This document shows positions 44,462 through 52,222 of a stretch of 64,000 nt of DNA, piece after piece (within the stretch, counting starts at the first letter, position 1; each line of letters begins with the position of its first letter). The stretch spans positions 178,599-242,598 of the forward strand of contig NZ_JADEWZ010000002.1 of the NCBI RefSeq assembly GCF_015207425.1, in the 5' to 3' direction. The position numbers and the translations under genes are program-made. The notes beneath the pieces are model-generated. The model was not told the origin of the DNA and did no database searches. It was given only the letters and a program-made list of their open reading frames with translations. The DNA is from Lusitaniella coriacea LEGE 07157. Its GTDB lineage: Bacteria > Cyanobacteriota > Cyanobacteriia > Cyanobacteriales > Spirulinaceae.

Positions 44462-44475
44462 TTTTACGGTGTTAA
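44462..44475 (+). other. guide-like segment after psi-A
   Basis: TTTTACGGTGTTAA directly follows psi-A, where a spacer would begin. It matches TTTTATGGTGTAAA at 44624-44637 except at positions 6 and 12. Further bases do not match. Confidence 0.6.
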
Positions 44476-44529
44476 GGCAACCCAGTGTAAAACTGCATGG
44501 AGCCGTTGGCGGTTTACCATAACCTCAAC

Positions 44530-44565
44530 AGCTCATTACCTCCGATGCCGCAAGGCGTTTAAAAC
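44530..44565 (+). repeat. psi-B: degenerate CRISPR repeat
   Basis: 24 of 36 positions match the array repeat; 18 of 22 in the hairpin half (GATGCCGCAAGGCGTT). The stem is intact and the loop changed from GTAA to GCAA, both GNRA-type. The end is TTTAAAAC. It lies 68 bases after psi-A. Confidence 0.75.
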
Positions 44566-44580
44566 AAACAAAAAAAAGCC

Positions 44581-44609
44581 TTGACACCAAGAATTTTTTG
44601 GATTAGTTT
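44581..44609 (+). promoter_or_regulatory. predicted cas operon promoter
   Basis: Perfect TTGACA at 44581-44586, 17 bases, then TAGTTT at 44604-44609, which keeps the first, second and last positions of TATAAT. A start would fall at about 44616, giving a 215-base leader before cas6 that includes psi-C. It lies right after psi-B. Confidence 0.5.
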
Positions 44610-44620
44610 AAATAAATCAG

Positions 44621-44637
44621 ATGTTTTATGGTGTAAA
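44621..44637 (+). promoter_or_regulatory. protospacer-like site near the cas transcription start
   Basis: TTTTATGGTGTAAA (44624-44637), preceded by ATG in the position a type I PAM would occupy. It matches the guide-like segment after psi-A at 12 of 14 bases. It lies about 8-21 bases downstream of the predicted transcription start. Confidence 0.55.
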
Positions 44638-44762
44638 CAAAAACTAGCAAGAATTTTACTCACATCACCTATTGCATTTAGGCGCAGACCCTTCAGTTCT
44701 CACAGCACGGGGTTTGAGTGATTCGTTGATTTTATTCAATCGAAGCACAAAGTTTGCACGCT

Positions 44763-44798
44763 ACATCTCACCTCCGATCGCCGCAAGGTTTTAAACAG
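44763..44798 (+). repeat. psi-C: weak degenerate CRISPR repeat before cas6
   Basis: CACCTCCGATCGCCGCAAGG, then TTTTAAAC, resembles psi-B (CCTCCGATGCCGCAAGG...TTTAAAAC) with a one-base insertion and a shorter stem (GCC-GCAA-GGT). It lies 33 bases upstream of the cas6 ATG, in the leader of the predicted transcript. Confidence 0.55.
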
Positions 44799-44831
44799 TT
44801 TCAATATCTAAACATTTGGAGGAAGTCCAAC

Positions 44832-45497
44832 ATGACTACTTCTGCAACGGTTTCTGCGTCCACAGCAGCGCGAGAAACCCTCGAACCCTTCGTGGAGTTA
44901 AAATTTCCCGTTCGCGGAACCCAACTCCCTGCCGATCACAATTACGGACTGTATGCAGCATTGGTTCATCAGATTCCAGAACTGCGCCAGCAGCACGACA
45001 TCAGCATTTTGACCATTCCTGGTTTTGGCGACAGACAGGGGAAAATCTCGCTAACGTCAGACTCTTGTATCAGAATTCGCGTCCCCATCTCCAAAATCCC
45101 GTTGGCGTATCAGTTAGCTGGCAAACCTATCGCGATCGGCAAACATCCTATTAACATCGGCATTCCCCAAGTTTCAGTATTGCATCCATCCGCAAACCTG
45201 AGAGCGAGGATTGTCACGATCAAAGGGTATATGCAATCAGAACCATTTTTAGCCGCAGCACGACGACAACTCAGCAATTTGGACATTTCCGCCAAAATTT
45301 CCATTCCCGCAGACAGAAGCGGCAATCCCAGCCGTAAAACGCTCAAAATCAAGCGCTATACCATTGTCGGTTTCACGACCGAAATATCGGGATTGAGCGA
45401 TGAAGACTCCATTCAATTGCAACGGTGCGGATTGGGGGGAAAACGGCACATGGGATGCGGAATTTTCTTGCCTTGTAAGGAGGACAGAGATGTTTAA
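44832..45497 (+). CDS. cas6: Cas6 endoribonuclease (MYXAN subtype, Cmx6-like)
   Basis: 221 residues from the ATG at 44832, which has GGAGGAA 7 bases upstream; the frame is open to 44754, but that part overlaps psi-C and is not conserved. LEPFVELKFPVRGTQLPADHNYGLYAALVHQIPEL at the N-terminus and the glycine-rich loop GLGGKRHMGCGIFLP at the C-terminus are typical of the MYXAN Cas6 family. It cuts the pre-crRNA at the base of the repeat hairpin, leaving an 8-base 5' handle. The likely substrate is the array at 52223 and perhaps the psi hairpins. It overlaps cas3 by 8 bases. Confidence 0.88.
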   Translation: MTTSATVSASTAARETLEPFVELKFPVRGTQLPADHNYGLYAALVHQIPELRQQHDISILTIPGFGDRQGKISLTSDSCIRIRVPISKIPLAYQLAGKPIAIGKHPINIGIPQVSVLHPSANLRARIVTIKGYMQSEPFLAAARRQLSNLDISAKISIPADRSGNPSRKTLKIKRYTIVGFTTEISGLSDEDSIQLQRCGLGGKRHMGCGIFLPCKEDRDV

Positions 45498-47871
45498 AAG
45501 ACTGTTAGCGAAATCTATCCCCCATGATGCCCAAAAATACAGCAAAGCGTGGAAATCGGCGGGTTACACGGCACATATTGGCGCAGTGATGCAATCTGCG
45601 GATATTTTGCTCGATAAAATCGGTGCAACAATTATCGAACAATTGGATTTAGATGTAGAATTTTCGTATTTTGCCAATACGGTGAAGTTGGGTGCGTATC
45701 TACACGACTGGGGGAAGGCAAATCAGCACTTTCAGGAGATGGTGTATCTAAAATCCTTACCGAAGTCCGACGATCCAAAAATTAAAGAGTACAGAAAGAG
45801 GCTTCAGGCAGAACAGAAGAGTCATGAGAGAACGCAGATGCTTCGTCACGAGGTTATCAGTGGCATTCTCGCACTGCAAGTTCCCAGTTTTCGAGCCTGG
45901 TTGGAAGAGTATCCCAATGCCAATCTAATGGTAGCAGTCTGGGCGGCGATGGGGCATCATCTCAAACTGCATTCTGATTTTACCGATATTTGCGATAGTA
46001 CGGGTTCAAAGCTGAAAATTTTCACCCAACATGACGATTTTACGCTCGTTTTGAAAATGGGAAGGCAATATTTAGGATTACCCACGACGTTGCCAGAACT
46101 CTGTAAAGAAGAGTGGACAAAATCAGAACTAAAAGCTGCTTTACAAGCATTGTGCCAAGAGTTTTGTGACTTTGAAAAGTCTTTAACTCCAGAGGTGCAA
46201 AAATTCATTGCGGCGGTGAAAGCAACCGTTATGGCTGCGGATCTTGCGGGTTCTGCATTGCCAACAACAGAATACGATCTGAAGGATTGGGTTGCACAAG
46301 TTTTATCACTGGTTCTTTCAGAAGATGAGATTCAGAAACTGCTTGATAAGCGGTTGAAAAAACAGCCATTACGAGAATTTCAATGGCAAATTGCTGAGAC
46401 AAAAAGCCGCGTCACTATCGTTAAAGCAGGATGCGGAACTGGGAAAACGGCGGGTGCCTATGCGTGGGCAAAAAAATGGGGAATCGAACGCAAACTGTTT
46501 TTTTGTTATCCCACAACGGGAACGGCTTCTCAAGGGTATTTAGATTATGCGGCGGAAAATGAGTTTGAAACGGAATTAATGCACTCTCGCGCGGCAATCG
46601 ATCTCGAAGAAGTTCTATTTTCTAATGACTTGGAGAAAAAGCAAGATGATGATAATGAAGCTCGTTTAGCGGCTTTTGCTGCGTGGCAAGCTAAATTAGT
46701 GGTGTGTACGGTTGATACTGTTTTAGGGTTAATTCAAAATAACCGAAAGCCATTATATTCCTTTCCCGCGATCGCGCAAGGTGCGTTTGTTTTTGATGAG
46801 GTTCATTCCTACGACAATCGCCTTTTTGCCGAATTGCTTATTTTTCTCAAAACGTTTAAAGGCGCGCCAACTCTCTTGATGAGTGCGAGTTTTAGTCCGA
46901 CTCAATTAGAACTCATTCAAAATGCAGTTGAAGCGGGTGGCGAGACAGTCGAGATGATCGAAGGGTATCGGAAGTTGGAGGAATTGCCGCGATATCGCCT
47001 TTGCTATTTTCCAGAAGCAACGGAAAATTCTTCTGAAGTTTGGCAAGAAGTTTTAAAGGCGTTGGGTGCAGGACAAAAAGTGCTGTGGGTCACTAATTCT
47101 GTCCAAACTTGCATTAATATTTATCGTCAAGCAGAAACAGAAATTGCAGAAAATCTACTCGAACAATCGATTCAACGACTCATTTATCACAGTCGCTTTC
47201 GATACCGCGATCGCGTGAATAAACATAAACAAGTTATCGAGGCATTCAAATCTTCCAATGCAGTCTTTGCCGTCACAACTCAAGTGTGTGAAATGTCCCT
47301 CGATCTTAGTGCGGATTTGTTGATATCTTCTCTTGCTCCCGCAGCCGCTTTAGTTCAGCGATTGGGACGCTTAAATCGGTTTGTTGTTGAAGATAAAAAT
47401 GGCAATATTTCTCTAAAATCGGGGCGAATTTCAACAGCGATTATCTATGCTTGGAAAAAGGACGATCTACCCTATACAAAAACCGAGCTAGATACAGGAA
47501 AAAAGCTAATTGCTCTACTCGAAAATAGATCGGAAATTTCTCAGCAGCAACTAGCAGGAGTTTCTGCAAAATTGGATACAACCTCTCCCGAACAAATTCG
47601 AGGGATGTGGTTAGAGGGAAATTGGTGTACGTATCCCGAACCTGCTAGAAAACTGGGATACACCGTAACAGTTTTACTCGAACAAGATATTGCAGAAATT
47701 AAGAAGAAAGCAATGTTGCGTTTAGATAAATCTTTTATGAAAGAAGCACAAGGATGGTCGGTTTCTATTCGCATTCCTGACAATTTCTACAACTGGAAAC
47801 GAATTAAATTCTATCGCTTTGCGCCAACTGATGAAGTTTATTACAGTCCAGAAACGGGAGCAGAGCAATGA
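45490..47871 (+). CDS. cas3: Cas3 nuclease-helicase
   Basis: 793 residues from the ATG at 45490, with AAGGAGG upstream. The N-terminal HD nuclease is visible as GYTAHIGAVMQSADIL and LGAYLHDWGKANQHF, with MLRHEVISG following. The helicase part has Walker A KAGCGTGKTAGAYAW, the DEVH box VFDEVHSYD, motif III MSASFSP and motif VI QRLGRLNR. Cas3 unwinds and degrades target DNA once Cascade has bound. All core motifs appear intact, so interference could be active. It overlaps both neighbours (cas6 by 8 bases, cas8 by 4 bases). Confidence 0.92.
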   Translation: MFKRLLAKSIPHDAQKYSKAWKSAGYTAHIGAVMQSADILLDKIGATIIEQLDLDVEFSYFANTVKLGAYLHDWGKANQHFQEMVYLKSLPKSDDPKIKEYRKRLQAEQKSHERTQMLRHEVISGILALQVPSFRAWLEEYPNANLMVAVWAAMGHHLKLHSDFTDICDSTGSKLKIFTQHDDFTLVLKMGRQYLGLPTTLPELCKEEWTKSELKAALQALCQEFCDFEKSLTPEVQKFIAAVKATVMAADLAGSALPTTEYDLKDWVAQVLSLVLSEDEIQKLLDKRLKKQPLREFQWQIAETKSRVTIVKAGCGTGKTAGAYAWAKKWGIERKLFFCYPTTGTASQGYLDYAAENEFETELMHSRAAIDLEEVLFSNDLEKKQDDDNEARLAAFAAWQAKLVVCTVDTVLGLIQNNRKPLYSFPAIAQGAFVFDEVHSYDNRLFAELLIFLKTFKGAPTLLMSASFSPTQLELIQNAVEAGGETVEMIEGYRKLEELPRYRLCYFPEATENSSEVWQEVLKALGAGQKVLWVTNSVQTCINIYRQAETEIAENLLEQSIQRLIYHSRFRYRDRVNKHKQVIEAFKSSNAVFAVTTQVCEMSLDLSADLLISSLAPAAALVQRLGRLNRFVVEDKNGNISLKSGRISTAIIYAWKKDDLPYTKTELDTGKKLIALLENRSEISQQQLAGVSAKLDTTSPEQIRGMWLEGNWCTYPEPARKLGYTVTVLLEQDIAEIKKKAMLRLDKSFMKEAQGWSVSIRIPDNFYNWKRIKFYRFAPTDEVYYSPETGAEQ

Positions 47872-49346
47872 CAACCATAGATTATCATCTTGGCGATTCA
47901 TCTATTACCTTGCTCCATCGCGCCGGTTTAGCAGGGTTATGGATGACTTTAAAGCAGTTAGAAATCGAGAAGGTTCAAACCATTCAAGGATTAAAATGGG
48001 AATTGCGCGATCGCGCGATAACTTTATCTTGGGATGGGAAAGATATTGACGTTCTCGATTGTTTGCTGAAAGAAGCCTATCAGCTTGACGATGGATTAAT
48101 TGCCCTTAGAGGATTAGATTCTAAAACAATGAATTTGCAAGTACAAGTTACTATGCATCAGGGAATTTTGGGGACATTTTTGCAACATAACAGTACGCAT
48201 AAATCAAAAGGTGTCGTGTCGAAATCTTTCCTTCTTGAGGACGATAAACCCGAAATTGTCGTCAAGCACAAAGCACTTAATTCCTACGTTTATCAAACCT
48301 TTGCCAAAAATCTCTGCGATAAAAAAGGTGGCTTATCAAGTAAACCTATCAGCGTCGCAGGTTGGCTAAGTCCCGGTGCGGTTGTTAAGCACACTGCTTT
48401 TAGTTCTAATACTAGTTTTGAAGAGTTACCCGAACAAGCACTTCTATTACTATTTGCACCCGTTGCTTGTTGTTACTATTCTTTGCGATCTCAACTGCGG
48501 GACAAGCGAGCGCAATATGCTTTAGTAATTCCTGAAATTACCAATCTCAGAACCTACGCAGAGTATCGCCAGAGTTCTAACTTTAGAGAAGCTGGATATT
48601 TAGATTTTTGTGCCTATGGTTTAGGCGACGCGGGATTGAGATTTTTAACTCAAGAAAAAGCCTCAGAAAAACTTGGGAAATGTCAAGTTATTACTTTGGG
48701 AACAGTGGCTTGGTCTTCCCAACAAAAAACCAGAACGGGTTTATATGTTGTCGAACCCGACTATCAAGTATGTCAGACTTATGAGGCGTGTAAAAGTCAT
48801 TTAAGCGATCGCGTGGTAGAGAGTTCAAATGGAACTTTTATTCCCAAAAGTTTGGCGCGAGAATTTATTGCCGAAAATCTTGCTAGAAATACACCTTGGT
48901 ATTCAGGGATTTCTGATGTAATTACGAGCAACGAACTCTTTAATCGATTAACTTACGAACGAGAAGGATTAAATCAAATGGTCAAAGAAACAGAGTGGGA
49001 TACAAAAGACGAAAAACTATTTGTCGAAGCTTGCCACGAAGCAATTAGCTATACCTACGGTCAGCTTGCAAGGTACGCTCAGAAACGAGGTGAAGTTCCT
49101 AATTTCGATCGCGAAACAGTTAAAATTCGCACGAGTTTAGGACGCTGTAAAAATGCAGAGACATTTCGAGAGTTTATCTCTAGTTTTTTTGCAAAAGCGG
49201 GAAAAATTCCTACACTACAAGAACATTGGACAGAATTAATGAATATGATTCTCTGTGACTGGAAAAAGTCGCGCGATTTAGCGTTGTTAGCACTAGCAAG
49301 CTATAAAGGGAAAGGTTTACAGGAAGACGATCCAATCGATATTTGA
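47868..49346 (+). CDS. cas8: Cas8a1/Cmx1-type large Cascade subunit (DevT-like)
   Basis: 492 residues. Opening DYHLGDSSITLLHRAGLAGLWMTLKQLE and the C-terminal helical part (YTYGQLARYAQKRGEVPNFDRETVKIRTSLGRCKNAETFREFISSFFAKAG) are features of the Cas8a1/Cmx1 family of the MYXAN (dev) subtype. As the large subunit it should recognise the PAM and recruit Cas3. It overlaps cas3 by 4 bases (ATGA). The next gene, cas7, follows after 67 bases that contain psi-D, whereas all other cas junctions overlap. Confidence 0.82.
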   Translation: MTTIDYHLGDSSITLLHRAGLAGLWMTLKQLEIEKVQTIQGLKWELRDRAITLSWDGKDIDVLDCLLKEAYQLDDGLIALRGLDSKTMNLQVQVTMHQGILGTFLQHNSTHKSKGVVSKSFLLEDDKPEIVVKHKALNSYVYQTFAKNLCDKKGGLSSKPISVAGWLSPGAVVKHTAFSSNTSFEELPEQALLLLFAPVACCYYSLRSQLRDKRAQYALVIPEITNLRTYAEYRQSSNFREAGYLDFCAYGLGDAGLRFLTQEKASEKLGKCQVITLGTVAWSSQQKTRTGLYVVEPDYQVCQTYEACKSHLSDRVVESSNGTFIPKSLAREFIAENLARNTPWYSGISDVITSNELFNRLTYEREGLNQMVKETEWDTKDEKLFVEACHEAISYTYGQLARYAQKRGEVPNFDRETVKIRTSLGRCKNAETFREFISSFFAKAGKIPTLQEHWTELMNMILCDWKKSRDLALLALASYKGKGLQEDDPIDI

Positions 49347-49349
49347 TTT

Positions 49350-49385
49350 TAATTTTTCCTTTGGATGCCGTTAGGCGTAGCAAGC
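49350..49385 (+). repeat. psi-D: degenerate CRISPR repeat between cas8 and cas7
   Basis: CCTTTGGATGCCGTTAGGCG matches the array repeat core (CCTTTGATGCCGTAAGGCG) with one inserted G and one loop change. The stem ATGCC/GGCGT is intact around GTTA. The end (TAGCAAGC) has diverged. It fills the 67-base gap before cas7, just upstream of its AGGAGA ribosome site. Confidence 0.7.
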
Positions 49386-49413
49386 AAAAAACAAAAATCA
49401 GGAGATTCCATTC

Positions 49414-50334
49414 ATGACATTTCACTTATTCGGCAATATTCTCACCAGCTACGGTACAGCCGCCAACAATCGTGGTGAAAACGAAGGAAATATTACGACG
49501 CTGCAAAAAATACTTTGGCAGAACGAAGTTCGCACGACGGTTTCTGCTGAAGCAATTCGTTGGGCATTGCGTTATTATTGGCAAACCGCAGGCAATAACT
49601 ATCGCGTCAATCGTCAATGGAATGACGAAAAAAATGACAATGTTTGGCAAAATTCCAATTTTGATGACAGTGCTTTTATTGATGACGATGTATTGGGATT
49701 CATGCGGGCAGAAGGGGCAAAAACCGAAGCCTCAGACGAACCGAAAGCAAAAGGGAAAAAAGCCCCAAAAGGAACAACAACAGCCAAGCGCGGCGTTTTA
49801 GAAGTGACTCGTGCCGTTTCCACAATTCCCTATGCAGGGGATATTACTTTCAATGCAGCGAGCGGACAAAAAGGACGAACTTCTCTTTATGGCACGGAAG
49901 TACACGGAACTCGCTATCAGTATGGCTTTGCTTTAACACCCGATCGCTTGAAGGAAAAGTCTCGCATTATTGCGGTTTTAGATGGCTTAACTTCCCTTGG
50001 AGAAGTGGGAGGAAATCACTCTCGTTTTCTCTACGATTTTTCACCCGATAGTATTATTTTGCGCTGGACTCACGATTTTTCGCCTCGCATTTTGTATGCT
50101 TTTGAAGAAGATGAAGCGGGGAATATTTCCGTTCCCGAACTGTTGCGTCGTATTGAAGATGAAGATATCGATCCGACAGAATTGTGGGTTGCAGGCGCGA
50201 TCGCGAAAACCGAAGAAGGCGACCAACTCGAAGAGTGCGGGGTCAATATCTTAGGTGGAATTAAAAAACTCGTCGAACAGCTCAAAAGAACGATCGCGCG
50301 CGACTTAGAATTAAGCAAAGAGGAGTTAGGGTAA
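49414..50334 (+). CDS. cas7: Cas7 / DevR-type backbone subunit
   Basis: 306 residues. FHLFGNILTSYGTAANNRGENEGNITTLQKILW at the start, then VRTTVSAEAIRWALRYYW and RGVLEVTRAVSTIPYAGDITFNAASG, LYGTEVHGTRYQYGFALTPD, are characteristic of the Cst2/DevR Cas7 family. An alanine/lysine-rich loop (about 100-125: KTEASDEPKAKGKKAPKGT) is inserted. Several copies coat the crRNA spacer in Cascade, so this protein is needed in excess. It begins after the psi-D hairpin with its own AGGAGA ribosome site and overlaps cas5 by 1 base (TAATG). Confidence 0.9.
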   Translation: MTFHLFGNILTSYGTAANNRGENEGNITTLQKILWQNEVRTTVSAEAIRWALRYYWQTAGNNYRVNRQWNDEKNDNVWQNSNFDDSAFIDDDVLGFMRAEGAKTEASDEPKAKGKKAPKGTTTAKRGVLEVTRAVSTIPYAGDITFNAASGQKGRTSLYGTEVHGTRYQYGFALTPDRLKEKSRIIAVLDGLTSLGEVGGNHSRFLYDFSPDSIILRWTHDFSPRILYAFEEDEAGNISVPELLRRIEDEDIDPTELWVAGAIAKTEEGDQLEECGVNILGGIKKLVEQLKRTIARDLELSKEELG

Positions 50335-50981
50335 TGACTGTTACGACCCAACCCCTAGCCTTGCGGGTAGACGTTCCCATCGCCTGTTTCCGAAAATCTC
50401 GCGCCAGGGAATACGCCGAAACCTACCCCGTTCCGCCACCTTCAACCATTTATGGGATGCTTCTTTCACTTGTGGGGGAGATGAATAGACACAAGCATTG
50501 TGGCGTAAAACTCGCGATCTCGCTTCTGTCAAAACCCCAACAATCCACCGTCATTCGTACCTTTCGCCGATTTAAAAAGAAAGAGATTCACGATCCAACC
50601 AATGCGCGTCCCGACTACCAAGAATTACTCACCAACATTCAATTTGTCGTTTGCATCGATGCGGGGGAAGATACAGCACAACCAACTTTACCCGAACGAC
50701 TGCGCGACGCATTAACCAACCCTTCTACCGTTCGTCGCTTTGGGGGATTGTGCCTCGGAGAAAGTCGCGACTTAATTAACTCCGTCAGCATTGTGCGAGA
50801 CAAAGATAAAAACAACCCTCTGCAATGGCTAGAACAAAACGAAGATGGGTTACTCACCCTCCCCTATTGGGTCGATCATATCGGTTCCAAGGGAACGCGC
50901 TGGCGACGATACCACCTGATGCAACCATCAAAGGAATGGCAACCCTCCCAACAATCTTGGACAACAATTCAGTCTGCTTGA
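50334..50981 (+). CDS. cas5: Cas5 / DevS-type Cascade subunit
   Basis: 215 residues. LALRVDVPIACFRKSRAREYAETYPVPPPSTIYGMLLSLVGE is the Cas5 N-terminal motif of the MYXAN (Cmx5/DevS) group. It binds the 5' handle of the crRNA and caps the Cascade backbone. It starts on the last base of the cas7 stop codon. A Uma2 gene follows 4 bases after its stop, where cas4/cas1 would usually follow in this subtype. Confidence 0.88.
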   Translation: MTVTTQPLALRVDVPIACFRKSRAREYAETYPVPPPSTIYGMLLSLVGEMNRHKHCGVKLAISLLSKPQQSTVIRTFRRFKKKEIHDPTNARPDYQELLTNIQFVVCIDAGEDTAQPTLPERLRDALTNPSTVRRFGGLCLGESRDLINSVSIVRDKDKNNPLQWLEQNEDGLLTLPYWVDHIGSKGTRWRRYHLMQPSKEWQPSQQSWTTIQSA

Positions 50982-50985
50982 AGCA

Positions 50986-51606
50986 ATGACTACAATATTG
51001 CTAAAAACTCCCCCAACTATGAACGCCGAACTCCTCGAAAAACTCGACACTCAAACCGAACAGCGCCTTATTCTGCGAGGTATCCCTTGGCAAGAATACC
51101 TCGCGATCGATTCCGTTCTTGAAAATGTGGCAGGACTGCGCCTCACCTATTGTCAGGGACTCCTAGAAATTATGACCCTCTCTCCCCAACACGAACGCGA
51201 GAAAAAAGCGATCGCGCGTCTTTTAGAAATGTACGCTTTTGCCAAAAATCTCGATCTCCACGGCTGTGGTTCGACAACCTACCGCAACGAAGCAGAAGCC
51301 AAAGGACTCGAACCCGATGAATGCTACTGCGTGGGAGAACTCAAGGAGATTCCTGACTTTGCCGTCGAAGTCACCGTTACCAGCGGCAGAATTGATAAAT
51401 TGCAAGTCTATCTCGGCTTAAACATTGCCGAAGTTTGGTTTTGGCAAGAACAAAAGTTCTCGCTATATCGCTTGCAGGATGGGGAATATCGCGCTTGTGA
51501 GGTCAGTCAATTTTTTCCCGAACTCGATCTGACTCTCCTTGCTAGCTACGTCCAACCGGACAATCAACCGGCTGCAATTCGGGAATTCTTCAACCGCTTG
51601 GGTTGA
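50986..51606 (+). CDS. Uma2 family (DUF820) endonuclease-like protein in the cas operon
   Basis: 206 residues. Uma2 features: LRGIPWQEYLAIDSVL, RLTYCQGLLEIMTLSPQHEREKKAIARLLEMYA, the metal-binding aspartate in LEPDECYCV and DFAVEVTVTSGRIDKLQVY with both the glutamate and the lysine. The active site looks intact. It lies 4 bases after cas5, in the same direction, and 95 bases before the cas1/cas2 scrap, so it occupies the place of the missing adaptation genes. It could be a passenger that caused the deletion, or an expressed part of the operon. Confidence 0.85.
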   Translation: MTTILLKTPPTMNAELLEKLDTQTEQRLILRGIPWQEYLAIDSVLENVAGLRLTYCQGLLEIMTLSPQHEREKKAIARLLEMYAFAKNLDLHGCGSTTYRNEAEAKGLEPDECYCVGELKEIPDFAVEVTVTSGRIDKLQVYLGLNIAEVWFWQEQKFSLYRLQDGEYRACEVSQFFPELDLTLLASYVQPDNQPAAIREFFNRLG

Positions 51607-51698
51607 GTCTCTGACTCTACTGGTCTGTCAAGGAAGAAATGAGGGATTGTCGGTTAGCGCCAACAGTTGTCCTTTACCCTCGACCCTTTCCCCGTCAA

Positions 51699-51974
51699 TT
51701 GAAAGTTGACAAAGCACCCCTGGTGGATATGGTGGTTGTTGCCTCGATTAATCGGCTTCAGTGGGATGCTAAGGAAGATTTCGAGGTACGCGGACAGCAG
51801 GTTTGGCTGTCTCAACGGGGACGGGAGAAGTTGCGCTGGGAGTTGGAGAAAGTTCTAGCAGAAGAGGACGATCTACTGCTGATTCGCCTTTCCCATCAAT
51901 GCGTGAAAGGGTTGCCGGGGTACAATCGCCCCAATACTTGGTTAGTCGATGAGGCGGGTTTTCGCGTTTTTTAG
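51699..51974 (+). pseudogene. fused remnant of cas1 and cas2
   Basis: A 111-codon frame starting at 51639 contains, from about codon 21, a Cas1 C-terminus (KVDKAPLVDMVVVASINRLQ, then DFEVRGQQVWLSQRGREKL), which then runs without a break into what looks like a Cas2 C-terminus (LEKVLAEEDDLLLIRLSHQC, then GYNRPNTW). The junction is near codons 65-68 (about 51831-51842). All of the Cas1 catalytic domain and the Cas2 N-terminus are absent. The simplest reading is an in-frame deletion that joined cas1 to cas2. The Cas2 part is from memory of the family and less certain than the Cas1 part. Confidence 0.6.
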
Positions 51975-52222
51975 CAAGCACCTGTGCTTGTGTCGGGTCT
52001 TGAGTTCAATTTAGGGCTGGAAAGCGAGATATGGTAAGGGTTTGGAGCGTTTTGAGGGAGGTTGAGGTGCTTGCAAAAGCTCAAAAGCCAGAGCGGATAA
52101 GCGATGCAGCGACTCGAAGAGTTGGTCAAAAGGGAGGTTTTGGGCTAAGATCGATTCAGGTGGCTGGGGTGCTTGCAAAGTCATCTCTGAGCGCTTGCCA
52201 GGTAAGGCTTTCAGACCCCGCC
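51975..52222 (+). promoter_or_regulatory. leader of the cas-linked CRISPR array
   Basis: 248 bases between the cas1/cas2 scrap and the first repeat. GGTGCTTGCAAA occurs twice (52066-52077 and 52168-52179). The array's decayed repeats are at the far (right) end, so the leader is on this side and transcription is plus-strand. I cannot identify the promoter boxes with confidence. Confidence 0.6.

Larger units (their letters stand above)
44165..44831. other. cas operon upstream region
   Basis: 667 bases between the TIM-barrel gene and cas6. Holds degenerate CRISPR-repeat copies psi-A, psi-B and psi-C, a predicted promoter and a protospacer-like match, listed separately. The open frame 44224-44457 is not convincing as a gene. 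Confidence 0.7.

Noticed and set aside
44566..44580. Possible second guide after psi-B matching AAACAAAAAC at 44635
   Set aside because: Low-complexity A-rich match that could occur by chance; not used as evidence.
44832..51606. CRISPR-associated transposon
   Set aside because: Cas3 is present and intact-looking and no Tn7-type genes are seen.
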